Origin: Astropecten irregularis
Lineage: Eukaryota > Echinodermata > Asteroidea > Paxillosida > Astropectinidae
Direction of reading: 5' to 3'
Length of the DNA: 64,000 nt
Assembly: GCA_963971285.1 (NCBI GenBank)
Contig: OZ020253.1
Coordinates: 14,892,528 to 14,956,527 of the forward strand
Both the position numbers and the translations under genes were made by a program. The notes below the pieces were generated by a model. That model had not been told where the DNA came from, did no database searches, and worked only from the letters and a program-made list of their open reading frames with translations. Of the stretch, positions 9,528 to 30,600 are shown one piece after another (position 1 is the stretch's first letter; each line of letters starts with the position of its first letter).

Positions 9528-10262
9528 AGGGCTAATTTCATAGAGCTGCTTAAGCACAAAATTTGCTTATAATGATGAAAAGTCTTCCTCGATCAAACAG
9601 GATTACCAACCAAATTTTCATGTGATGTTTACTGCTTTTGACTTGTATTCGGTCATTGTCTGCTGAGCATAACATTCACAAGGCGTTTTGGCTGGCATTC
9701 TGATTTTATTTATTCATATTTTTGGTTCTTAAAGGTTACCTGTAATAGGGATGAAAGTGCTTTCAGATGATTGTTTAATGCATAATTAACGACTATATAA
9801 ATTTTAATTTTTATGTAAGTGCTTCATTTTGGCCCCAAAGTTAAAAAATCCGTACATGTATGCCCCACCTCCCAAAAAATCCCCCTCGGAACTGATCCAC
9901 GCAACAATGCGTGTGGCGTCATCGGCAGAACAAGTAGGCTCACACCGCAGTAGCTCTTGCTGGCTCGTGCACATTGTATGTAGGATTTTGCTCTTCGATT
10001 TGAACAAAAACGTGGGGTCAGCAGTTTTGGGACTTTCTGCCGGTGATGTAGCAAGGTTTTTTTCATCGCGAAAAGTCAGGTTCCAAATTATGGGTGTAAA
10101 AAACCTCCTTTTTCACTTACAATATTTTTTTAGCGCAAACACTAATAGACACGTTGACTTTTATGACAATACAGATGTATTTAACTTCATATGAGTTTTT
10201 ATTTCAGGTTCCCTTTAAGCAAATTCTGATGCTTAAGCAGGCAGCTCTATGAAATTAGCCCC
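9528..10262. repeat. Family E palindromic element (E1), split by family F
   Basis: Left arm GGGCTAATTTCATAGAGCTG then CTTAAGCACAAAATTTGCTT; right arm CTTAAGCAGGCAGCTCTATG then AAATTAGCCCC. The interior has TGGCTGGCATTCTGATTTTA, as in the other E copies. At the TTAA of the TGCTTAAGCA repeat in the right arm a 490-bp family F element has inserted. Confidence 0.8.
9729..10218. mobile_element. Family F TTAA element (F1), nested in E1
   Basis: Begins TTAA-AGGTTACCTGTAATAGG and ends CAGGTTCCCT-TTAA, with short inverted termini and a TTAA target duplication (9729-9732, 10215-10218). A related copy (35275-35688) shares TGCTTAATGCATAAT, AGTACATGTATGCCC and GTATTTAACTTCATATGA. A 121-codon frame inside (9829-10194) is not kept in the second copy, so I do not call it a gene. 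TTAA duplications are typical of piggyBac-type transposition; assignment to that superfamily is inference. Confidence 0.75.
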
Positions 10263-10796
10263 AGATCCACGTTAAATAGAGAACCAATCGTGACTTGAGA
10301 ACCATTTTCAGTCATCATCATTATTCAAACTGTTTTGAGTCTGTAAATATTAATTTGGAGAGCACACTGTAGTTAATTCAGGATATTGCATTGAAATCCC
10401 ATTAATAAACCAAATCTAAATTCATCTTTATAAGATAATTTCAAACAGTACAAACTTAAGTACAATGTCCTTTGGCTACGCAAGTTACTTTAATAAATCA
10501 TGCACTTAAATTATCATTTTTCATTCGAAAATAATCATTTCTTTAAAAAAAAGAAAAAGAAAAAAGCCTTTTTAAGTACTTTCTATAGTTTATATTAAAA
10601 CATATTCTATTGATTTTTTACATGATTTGATGGAAATCTTTTTGTCTTTGACTAAGAAAAACTTAGAATGTCTAGCAACAGTAACTATAACGACCTCGTT
10701 CTCAGGGGGTTTTGTGCTCGGCGGAAGCCAGAGTTTACTCACAGTTGATTGTGCATAGCTTTTTGTTGGTTAAACTGAGACGTACGTCGTACGCCA
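10263..10796. other. 3' flank of the cathepsin D-like gene
   Basis: AT-rich sequence immediately downstream of the minus-strand stop codon; it presumably contains the 3' UTR. No single polyadenylation signal stands out. Confidence 0.4.
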
Positions 10797-21559
<10,763 letters not shown>

Positions 21560-21820
21560 GCTAGGCCGTGAAAATCGCACCATTGTCGGCGAGTCGCTGG
21601 CTGGTGAATACGGTGACTGACCACGAGGTAAAAAACGGCTAGAGCGATAATGACAATCTCTTGGATACAGAACAAAATGTTCTCGGTTTTTATTCTGCAG
21701 TTTAGAGCATGGAAGAGTCCTGAGGAATGTTCATTACAGGTATAAACACCTGCGACTAAATGGAAACACGTATCGAGTTGACCAGATTATTTTGCAACAC
21801 ACTAAAATCACGTGCTTTGC
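21560..21820 (-). promoter_or_regulatory. 5' flank of the cathepsin D-like gene with TCACGTG E-box
   Basis: Unique sequence between the ATG and the next repeat. It contains TCACGTG at 21808-21814, about 250 bp upstream of the ATG. TFEB/TFE3-type factors bind CLEAR elements with this core upstream of lysosomal genes in vertebrates. The match covers the core, not the whole CLEAR consensus. No TATA box evident; TSS unknown. Confidence 0.4.
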
Positions 21821-21920
21821 TTTCGTTCTCTAATCTGACGGCTGTTTTATGTCAGGCTTTTTGACGGCTATTTTATGTTTATACAATCAATCAAGGAGGT
21901 GTGACAGGTGTCATGCACGC

Positions 21921-22323
21921 TTAGCCCATAGAAAAAATTGTTGTATTGGAGTAACGGAGGGTTGGAAAATAGGGTAGGGCGGGCGGATTATTATTTTTTT
22001 TTTAAATTAAATTCTTCCTGTATTAAATGCTTTTTCCCCCTGTATATCACAGTATTTGACGAGTCCAATAAAGACAAGAAATTACATAACAACTTTAACC
22101 AGTCTGGTTTTTGAGGTCAGTGTTTTTAGGTCAGTGAAAACACGACGCACTTCCGGTTTAATATTGGAAGTTCCGTGTTTACGGAGGAGCACCATCAAAT
22201 TTGCGTATTTTTTTTTTCCCCCGATTTATTATTTTTTTTTGTTGATTTAAAATGTTAACGGTCGGGGCATATTTTTGGGTCGGGCGGGTTACGCCAATAC
22301 AACCATTTTTTGTTATGGCCTTA
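21921..22323. mobile_element. MITE with ~35-bp TIRs
   Basis: Left TTAGCCCATAGAAAAAATTG then TTGTATTGGAGTAAC; right GTTACGCCAATACAACCATT then TTTTGTTATGGCCTTA. The ends resemble those of the element at 27698-28021, and both contain GGGTCGGG, so they may be related. Non-coding; it bounds the upstream region of the cathepsin D-like gene. Confidence 0.75.
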
Positions 22324-22705
22324 TCATTGAGAATTCGATCGTCTGAAAAAAAAAAAAACACCCGGCCCACCGAAGTGGTCACGAGTTAACTATTTACTGT
22401 TGCGAAACATTGCGAAATATAAGTTACCGTTTCTGTCATTATTACTAGAATTCAATGTTCTTCCCGTAATATGAGAAAAAGTGAATTGTTTTTGCATTCC
22501 TGATCTAAGATGTTCTGATGAATCATAAAACGAAATATAGCGAATCAAAATTGTCTCCCTTAGTCTTCTTGGAGTATATTATGTATGATATTGAATTATT
22601 TTAAATTGTCAAAATATAAAACATTTATTTGGGGCTCAGTTTCACTAAATAGGTCACATGACCTCATTAGAATAATTAGCTACTCACCCATAACATCCTC
22701 TTACC
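22324..22705. other. Intergenic, nothing recognised
   Basis: AT-rich sequence with no supported gene or repeat. Confidence 0.35.
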
Positions 22706-22905
22706 ACAGAAAGCTAGTGCAGACAAGTCCTCAGACTTGGGGGGGGGGGGGTTATAGATCCTGTAGCTGGGTCGTACTTCCATACGTTTGTGCACAGATA
22801 ATCAGATACATACACATTATCATATAAAAAGACATGAAAACCTGGGGTGTAAACTCCAGCCCCCACACACACCCCCACCCGTGATCTACGCCCATGCCTA
22901 TAGCA
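22706..22905. repeat. Dispersed repeat M (copy 1)
   Basis: Shares GATCCTGTAGCTGGGTCGTA, CTTCCATA-CGTTTGTGCACA and GTGATCTACGCCCATG with 58596-58782. Contains a G homopolymer (22739-22751) and C-rich runs that appear length-variable between the copies. Confidence 0.65.
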
Positions 22906-23024
22906 ATCGGCTCGGAAATAGACCCACTGTCTTCCACAATATCAATTCATTAAAAACAGTAAATTCCTTGAATACGAGTATAACTAAATTAATGGCCTGA
23001 AAATGATAATCATTATGCCTAGAT

Positions 23025-23128
23025 TGAGTTAGGAGGGCCTGTTGTTTGGATACTAGCAGGAAGTTTTTTCTCAAAGACCTTTGAGAAAGTATAATCCTGC
23101 AATTTTGATCAAAACGTAGGCCCTCCAT
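23025..23128. repeat. Family B element (B5), short
   Basis: AGGAGGGCCTGTTGTTTGGA at the left and AAAACGTAGGCCCTCC at the right around a TTTCTCAAAGACCTTTGAGA hairpin: a minimal copy lacking the outer flanks. Confidence 0.7.
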
Positions 23129-23649
23129 AACTGTATAAATTATGCAGTTCATTATTTTATCAAAATTATTATATCCAATGCAGATTATTAACATTTTTTG
23201 ACAATGATATAAGCACGTTGTATTGATTTGAAATCAATTCGAAATCAATTTTTCTGTCTAGAACTGGCAATCGAAAAACCTTGTAAAATATTACAATGGA
23301 CACGCGTGAAGGTATTGTTTATCAAAATGCAATACATTGTTTCTTTGTGTTTTCCTCTTTGTTTGTTCTTGAACAGACCGCGTTAGAGATCGAATGTACA
23401 CGTACGTCCCTAATTGGTATAATAATCATTCCAGGATTTGGGGAAGTTGTGTTAAAATGCAATATTAGCACATTCCGATGTGTTTGAACATTTTGTTGAA
23501 CATTTCGGTTCTAAATGAAATAATCCCTTACCGATCGACCATCATCAAGGTAATGGTGTACATTTTGTTCCACTTAGTGTAGACCACTATAGGAGAATTT
23601 AAGCTATCCGTCGCAGCTGTTTGTCGGTGTGTGAGATCTGAACTTGGAA
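23129..23649 (+). other. 5' flank of the glycosyltransferase gene
   Basis: Presumed promoter and 5' UTR. An in-frame TGA at 23632-23634 stops the reading frame upstream of the start codon. No TATA box is convincing. Confidence 0.4.
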
Positions 23650-25149
23650 ATGGCAGCTGTGTGTAGGACTGCGCGTCATGGAGTAAGCCCCAGCAACGGA
23701 GTAAGCTTGATTGTTTCTATCAAGCATCTTTCTGCAGTTGCCATACTAGTGATAGTATTTTTGAGCTGTATGGAGTGGAGAATTTGGCAGAAGTGCAAAG
23801 TTGTACCACCCATTCCTGTTTTGAAGTCAGTGACAAAACGCCCGATGTGGCAAAGCAGCTACCAAAACGCAAGTAGGACCTATACCACCGTGGCGCCTGA
23901 CAATAGCAAACGCGCCACGCCTAGGTATAACATCTTACCCAAGGCGCAGGTATCAATGGATTCCCCAAAGGGTCGACCCAAGAAGCCTGGTTCCAAGCGT
24001 TTACCGACAGCCTACCACCGTATCTGGAAGGCCAACTGCTCGGAAATCTTCTCTGGCAACGAAACGGAGATAAAACGGATAGCGCGAGAGATGAATCGTG
24101 CGCGCTCACGTAGTGCGACGTACACTGTGGATATGCCGGTTGATCGTAACGTACGGACATGGTCACAGGATTGTAAACATTTCAAAAGTGTGAGAGGATA
24201 TCCAGCACGGCCCCAGTCTGACGAAGAGGAAGCTTTCCCTATAGCATACATCTTGGTGGTCCACAAGAAAGCTGCTCAGGTCGAGCGATTACTGAGAGCT
24301 ATTTATCAGCCGCAGAATATTTATTGTATACATCCTAGTAATGGATCCTCAGATGACTTTAAGAGTGGTGTGTCAGGTTTGGCAAACTGCTTCGACAATG
24401 TGTTCATCGCCTCTCGAACTGAAACGGTTGTGTACGGCGGCTTTACACGGTTATTGGCCGATATCAACTGCATGAAGGACCTAACGGGTCCCCAAACCGC
24501 CAGTTATCACTGGAAATACGTCATCAATCTCTGTGGCGAAGATTTCCCATTGAAATCAAACTTAGAAATTGTACGGCGACTGAGATCCTACAACGGTCAC
24601 AATGACATAACCGTGGAAGTACTCCCCGATTACAAACAGGTTCGAATCAAGTACCGCCATGTAGAGAGAGCATTGCGATTGGTGAAGACATCGGATCTGA
24701 AAGAACCTGCACCCCACAATATGACAGTGTACTGCGGGCTGGCATATTACATGGCTAGCAGACAGTTTATCGAGTATGTCTTGACCAATCAGACTGCTAA
24801 AGATCTTCTGGAATGGAGTCGTGATACTCAGAGCCCAGATGAGGTATACTGGGCTACACTTCAAGGCGCTGTCGGTATGGGTATTCCTGGCGGTGGGCAC
24901 TGGCCGACTCCTGGTATCGGTGATGCCGTACGTTTTATCAGATGGGAAGGACCTTCATCTGATCCAAAATGCCGCGGGAAAAATATCAGGATCGTATGTG
25001 TATTCAATACGGGGTATCTTCAATATCTAATACACAAGAAGCATATATTCGTCAATAAGTTCGATTATAGATATGACCCAGTCACAATGCAGTGTTTGGA
25101 AGAACACATTGAATACATGGCAAGTCACCCTTCGAAAATGAAACGATAA
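23650..25149 (+). CDS. Core-2-type beta-1,6-N-acetylglucosaminyltransferase (GT14, GCNT-like)
   Basis: Intronless 499-aa frame. The first ATG is at 23650; a TTG six bases earlier is not a plausible start, and TGA at 23632 closes the frame. Predicted type II Golgi protein: short cytosolic tail, one membrane anchor (about 20-40), a stem, then the catalytic domain from about 180. Family signatures are AYILVVHKKAAQVERLLRAI, the YVINLCGEDFPLK block (Cys295) and SPDEVYWATL, whose Glu398 aligns with the catalytic base of mammalian C2GnT, plus multiple lumenal cysteines and N-glycosylation sequons. GCNT enzymes transfer GlcNAc in beta-1,6 linkage to core-1 or related glycans, making branched O-glycans. 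Which acceptor this one uses is not decidable; I- or xylosyl-type GT14 activity is less likely from the motifs. Somewhat longer than human GCNT1/3/4 because of the stem. Convergent with the cysteine-rich gene downstream. Confidence 0.95.
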   Translation: MAAVCRTARHGVSPSNGVSLIVSIKHLSAVAILVIVFLSCMEWRIWQKCKVVPPIPVLKSVTKRPMWQSSYQNASRTYTTVAPDNSKRATPRYNILPKAQVSMDSPKGRPKKPGSKRLPTAYHRIWKANCSEIFSGNETEIKRIAREMNRARSRSATYTVDMPVDRNVRTWSQDCKHFKSVRGYPARPQSDEEEAFPIAYILVVHKKAAQVERLLRAIYQPQNIYCIHPSNGSSDDFKSGVSGLANCFDNVFIASRTETVVYGGFTRLLADINCMKDLTGPQTASYHWKYVINLCGEDFPLKSNLEIVRRLRSYNGHNDITVEVLPDYKQVRIKYRHVERALRLVKTSDLKEPAPHNMTVYCGLAYYMASRQFIEYVLTNQTAKDLLEWSRDTQSPDEVYWATLQGAVGMGIPGGGHWPTPGIGDAVRFIRWEGPSSDPKCRGKNIRIVCVFNTGYLQYLIHKKHIFVNKFDYRYDPVTMQCLEEHIEYMASHPSKMKR

Positions 25150-25491
25150 TTTGCGAGAAATTTTGAGAAACTACAAAGAAAACCATAGTGCCCTTTTCCT
25201 GTTTGCGGTATAGCACCACATGACAAGATCATGATTTATTTTGGCCTATGGATGCATTATTGGTTCTTACGAGATTATTTAGCAGGTCAGAACCTCAGAC
25301 CATGCAGCCTTCGGAGGATTGTTACTATAGTTACAGCAACTGAGACTGCGCAGTAAAGGCGGTGGGCTCAAGAACCGGGGTATCACTCACATGGAAAGTC
25401 GGCAGATTATTGCGAAATTAAAAACGTTTAATTTTCTCTAAGTAATTTGGTTTTGCTCTTTTATAAAATGACCCAATATAGAGGGCGCTAA
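25150..25491 (+). other. 3' flank of the glycosyltransferase gene
   Basis: Presumed 3' UTR. No AATAAA occurs close to the stop; candidates lie much further on (26609-26614, 26717-26722), so the transcript end is undecided. Confidence 0.35.
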
Positions 25492-25733
25492 GGGCCGGTT
25501 TGCAAAACGGAGCTTCGGGCTCAGGCTCAGGCTTCAGCTCTGACATCCATAATGCTGAAAATATAATGTTTTTCATTGAAGCTGAAGCTCTGTTTTCTTT
25601 TTTAAACCAGAGAATCTACTCCAGAACCGCAGCCAAAAGTCTCTATTTTGATACCAGTTATTTGAAAAAGGATTCACGAAATGGAGCCGGAGCCTGAGAC
25701 GGAGCCTGAGCCTCCGTTTCGTAAACGCCCTTA
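25492..25733. repeat. Family N element (N3)
   Basis: Left arm GCAAAACGGAGCTTCGGGCT, right arm CCTCCGTTTCGTAAACGCCC; shares CAGCCAAAAGTCTCTATTTT with N1. It lies in the probable 3' UTR or the intergenic space. Confidence 0.8.
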
Positions 25734-27489
25734 ATTTTTCATTTTTGGTCAAATAGAAAATGTATAAAATAATCTTCAAAAAAGAACATTTTTTAAAGTT
25801 GATATCGAGGACACTAGATTGCGTAGTACCTGGGTTTTAAGGAAAGACAAGTCAAAGTTGTCTTTATTTGTTGTTTATTATTTTTGCTTGTATTTGAAGT
25901 AGACGAAAGTTGGTGACGCTGTTTTCTTGAACACTTTCTTCAATAATGTTTTTTTGCTGATGACTGTAGATTTGGTTTTGTGATATCTTCTTCCATTTGG
26001 TAATAATATAGGAGACAATCTACTATACATATAACAATAGGAATGTTTCGACGCTATAGTACAAATACATAACAGTCAAAGACAATAGGTTCATTGTTGA
26101 ATGAGCTACAGCATAATGGTTCTCTTTTTATTGTAAAACACAATCACCGTGAATGGCACATTCTATAATGTGCATTTCAAAGTATATTTTGAACAGGGTA
26201 AACATACTTTGACATAAACCACTAGTCAGACATATTAGGTAGATCTATCCATTCATTTTATTTGGCTGAAATTTATCACAATGGCTTAATTTGCTTTGGA
26301 TTTAAGTCAGTTGACAATGAAAACAATCATTAGTTTTGATCTTTTTTAATCTTCAAGAATCGTTTGTTATGTTGTCTCATGTATAATACCGCACGTCAGG
26401 CCCCATGTTATTCTTTTGAAACGAATTCTGTAAAATCCCAAACTACCCTTCGAATGTTAGCGATAAGATTACGATTCCGAGTCAGTGATGTTTTAATGAT
26501 AATTATAACTGTAATGTTAAGGATCTCTTCAGATTAATTACAAATGATGTCTACATTTTCGGAGTTAGTGGAGAAAGCCATTACAATGAATTGCATTAAA
26601 AACTGGAAAATAAAAATGCTAAAAAGTGGTCGACCTGTTTGATATTGGTAATTGTTTCTGATAATGGAGTAGGCCTAACGGTTATTCATCATAAATCAGT
26701 TTCAGATTCGATTTCCAATAAAAGACAAAATATAGCTTGTTTCTTACATATTTTTTTCCTGTTTAAAAATCATTTTGATGTCTTCTTTACTAATGGTTAT
26801 CCACTAAAGACCCTTTAACCAGACTGGATATTTTTCTTTGTGTAAGTCAATCTTCCCTAAGTTTCTTGTTTCAGTTGCATAATGTCGTTATGATTGTGTC
26901 ACCAAAACGCCCCATGTTTGTCTATTGATTGTGTTAATATACTCTAAAGTTAGATACAATTTATTTACATTTCAAATAACGTATTCCAATGATTTCACAT
27001 TAAATACAAGTTAAACACTTAACAAAGATTTAACGTTAAAAGCCTCTTGTTTAATGGGGACATTTTGAACCTAGCAAAGTTTTGCCAGTAAGCTAAGGTT
27101 TGAAAAATTAGGGCGACATTGACTTTCTACATTATGTTGTTTTTAAATAAAACAGAAAAAGCATATTTAACTCCATCTAATTATAGAGAAAGGAGCATGC
27201 TATTTGATTTCTGATTCCATACATTTGATGTATTTTGATTCCATTGTGGTTAGGCCTATATCATGCTTTCAAGAAGCAAAAAGAAAATATAAAACAGACG
27301 CAGTATCTAAAATGACATAAATCATCGAAACCAATGCAAGAAAAAATTCTGCTGGCAGCCCATGCGCCACCTACGTCCATTATAGGTCATGTCAAAACAT
27401 TAAAGAAGTTTGGGTCTTTGAGATGCTATTGGTCAGAATGTTTTTAAGCCAGTTCGTAAATTGGGAATTGGTCGGCGATTCTGATTGGT
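25734..27489. other. Convergent intergenic region
   Basis: Lies between the 3' ends of the plus-strand glycosyltransferase and the minus-strand cysteine-rich gene. AT-rich, few repeats, no frames with support. AATAAA on plus at 26609 and 26717 could serve the glycosyltransferase. Confidence 0.45.
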
Positions 27490-27638
27490 TCAGACATCCA
27501 GGGAGGCGTGGCTTCTTAGGCATGTCTCAGAGCAGTCCAACTTCTCGGCGTTGCACATATTCGGTTCACAGTTCATGCCTCGGGCGCAGTTCACTTGGCA
27601 TTTAAACTGTTTCTTAATGCAGTTCGTAATGTAACATT
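27490..27638 (-). CDS. Cysteine-rich peptide, last coding exon (all eight cysteines)
   Basis: Acceptor TTTGTCTCAG, then 149 nt ending in TGA (27492-27490). Both 17-residue modules, CYITNCIKKQFKCQVNC and CEPNMCNAEKLDCSETC, are in this exon, so the duplication happened within one exon rather than by exon shuffling. Confidence 0.85.
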
Positions 27639-30600
27639 CTGAGACAAACAAAACCAAAAAAGAAATGAGTCAAACACACATTAAAGGTATATTTATATTA
27701 GGCCGAAAAAAAATGGTTGTGTTGCCCTCAGCGACCGACCGTAAAATGCCAAAACTTTGGGTCGGGATTTTTTTTCTTCCGAGTCCTAAAGTATAAAAAC
27801 TCACCATTTTTGACAGAAATGATGTAAGATTTAGCAGTAAAAAAGCGTGTCTCCTCAAAAGGACCCAAGACCGTTGATTTATAAGCCCTGGTGACCATAC
27901 ATCCTGTATTTATTCTTAAATGTTTAGAAGTCGGCCCCCCCCCAAAAAAAAATCGACCGACTGACCCAAAATTTTAATTTTTCCACTTGAGGGCAACACA
28001 GCAATTTTTTTTCGGCCTTACGGAACTCCACTACGGCAATACTGAAGCAAATTTACGGAGCTCCACGAGTGCCATTCCACTTAATCCAGATAACCGCACA
28101 ATGCATCTCACCAAGTCGACATATTAAGCCCTTAAAATAGATTTATGGAGATAATGTTTCGTACAAGATGACGTCGTGAATACTTAAAAGTCGACATTGT
28201 CCTAATAATTCATCTCGCCAAGACGACTTTACTAAAAGAAGGAAGTAGACCGAAATTGTCCTGATATTTTATACCTTGTAAAGACAACTTAATAAAACTG
28301 AAGTTATCTATCAGGATAAGACGACTTTTTAGATGCACTTCGTTGACTTGGCCACATAAATATCAGGATAAGTCGACTTCTAGCTTTCGCTAAAAGTCAC
28401 CTTGTTGAGATAATTATTGAGACAAGACGACTTTTACCACTCCAAAAGTCGACTTGGCCAGGGGATCTGGATAAGTGGAATGGCACTCTTGGAGCTCCGT
28501 ATATTTGCTTCAGTATTGCTCATCTCTTTTTGAATCAGTGTATAAGCCCGGATGCTCAAGAATCTTCTGTTTGCTGTGCACTATAAGGACATAAACCACA
28601 CTGAATTTGATTTGTATAGTTCCTGTCAATAAGATACAGCTGACCGTAGAGTGCAATGACACTGTAGCAGTATTGATCGTGATTCACAGTCCAAAATTGT
28701 AAAATAACGCTATACGAATATTAATTTTGTGAGCAACTCAATCCACGGCCCTACTTTTAATTTAAAAAACATACACATAGGTGTTGGCACAAACCAACAT
28801 TGCGTAAAATGCATATTTCAGTGCGCGTCTGAGGCACTGACTTGAAGGCGGTCAAGTGAGGTTACCTAGCCGCTTGCTCCGTGGGCTAGGAGGGCTCTAA
28901 GGACCGTAGGGACGTGGCCTCCTCCCCAGCAATACGGGGAGAGAGTTCCGGTCCATTTAAATGCACTCTGTTTAACAACATCCGTCCCCCTTTTCCTCCC
29001 TTCTCGATTCTTAGTGAAGATGTTGTCTTTGCGACTGACCAATTCTACCCGTTGATCTGCCAGCAGGTTTTTTGTTCAGTATACCTGTAGAACTTGATCG
29101 TGCCACAAGTGGGTGAAGGGGTACAATTTCCAAAGAGCTGGCAAACATCCCCAATCACTAAGGGATCTTCAATTGTTAAAGGTAATACTATCATACTTTG
29201 GTAGCATACCAAAACAGAAATCTTCACCTTTAACTTGGTATAAAGTAGGTCATGGTAGAAACATAGACCCATACCGCGATAAACGTTTTTCTGCCTGAAA
29301 TGCTGTATTCATCCAGAAAAGCGTAAAACCAGTGACCAAAAACATTTTTGATATTTTAAAGATAAAAAACAACGGTGAAAAGAAATAAAGAATATATATT
29401 GTGGGCATTTTCAATGTTTTCTGAAAAAGTGGGCACCGTATTTCCACAGATGATTGTTACTGTACCTCATGGGCGCGGTTCTAGAGCCAACATTTTTTGG
29501 GGGGCTAGAAGAGCCATTTTTTTTTTTTTTGGGGGGGGGGGGGGGGGGTAAAAGACCCAATATTTTGGGTTCTTCTAACACTCGCTTCTGCTATGTCTTA
29601 TTAGGAGCCGAAACACATGCACATATAGCCTACACAACGCGTTTTTTTAAATGTAATTGATTGGCGCTTAATAACTGAAAAAATCCAGTATTTTCAATAA
29701 ATGTTTTTTCAATTGCTTTTTTTTGGGGGGGGGGGGGGGGGTGGGGCTAGACAACATTTTTGAGGGACAACAGCCCCCCCCCCCTTGATTCGCGCCTGCT
29801 GTATCTTCCTTGATATTTTTGCCCATGAATCTGCATTTCTTAGACAAAAACCAAAGTATGATATTGCCTTTAGCTACCGGTACAAATTCCGCTAAGTAAG
29901 TCTTTTAAATTTGATTAAACTGAATAATGAGCTGAAAATTTCACAGGTTTGGTTTTAGTCCATGACAAATCAATTAATGAACAGTCTGCAGCTGCTCTGT
30001 CACCTTTACCAATCATGTATCATACCTTTGTAAGTTCGCCTCCGTTTACAATACCCAATCCGCTCCCATGCGTGAATGCCTATGTGATTTTGCCATACAT
30101 TATGCCGTAATGGAACCATGGGATGAAACTTCATCCAATCTAAATGCTGTTAAAATATTGTGTGTGTTTCAGATGGAGTTATGTATACGGAAATAGAGTC
30201 CAATAATGTACTATACCTACCAACTATATCTTCGGCAGCGGAAGCTCTGACGCAAAATGTATTGTCTGCTGGGAGGAAAGAAAGAAATAAAGAACGTCAG
30301 AGCAAACTAATCAACCAGATAATAATCAGCGACCGCCAATCTTACAACTTTGCCGCTCTCAGTAAGATGAAACCCTCAGATCTCGGGCAAGAACCAGCTG
30401 CAGATATCAACCGTTTCCCGGGTAACGCTTTTCATCGTGATCTGATAATCACATCGCAATGTGAAACTGAGGCGAGAGGTTCAGTGGGATGAGTGTAATT
30501 ATATTTGGAGGGGGGGGGGGGGGGGTTGACAAATAGAATCGCACTATTGTAGCTTTGTGACGACCACATATGTGCCGCCATCCTAAATGTCAGTCGAGAT

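Noticed and set aside
9829-10194. 121-codon frame inside family F
   Set aside because: Not conserved in the second copy of the element; overlapping frames on the other strand are equally open.
23644-23649. Start of the glycosyltransferase at a TTG, six bases before the ATG
   Set aside because: Animal nuclear genes rarely start at TTG; a good ATG is at 23650 and an in-frame TGA lies just upstream.
30172-30492. Plus-strand open stretch after TGTGTTTCAG, about 104 codons
   Set aside because: The acceptor looks good, but no upstream exon, domain or polyadenylation signal can be tied to it, and it lies in the intron of a minus-strand gene.
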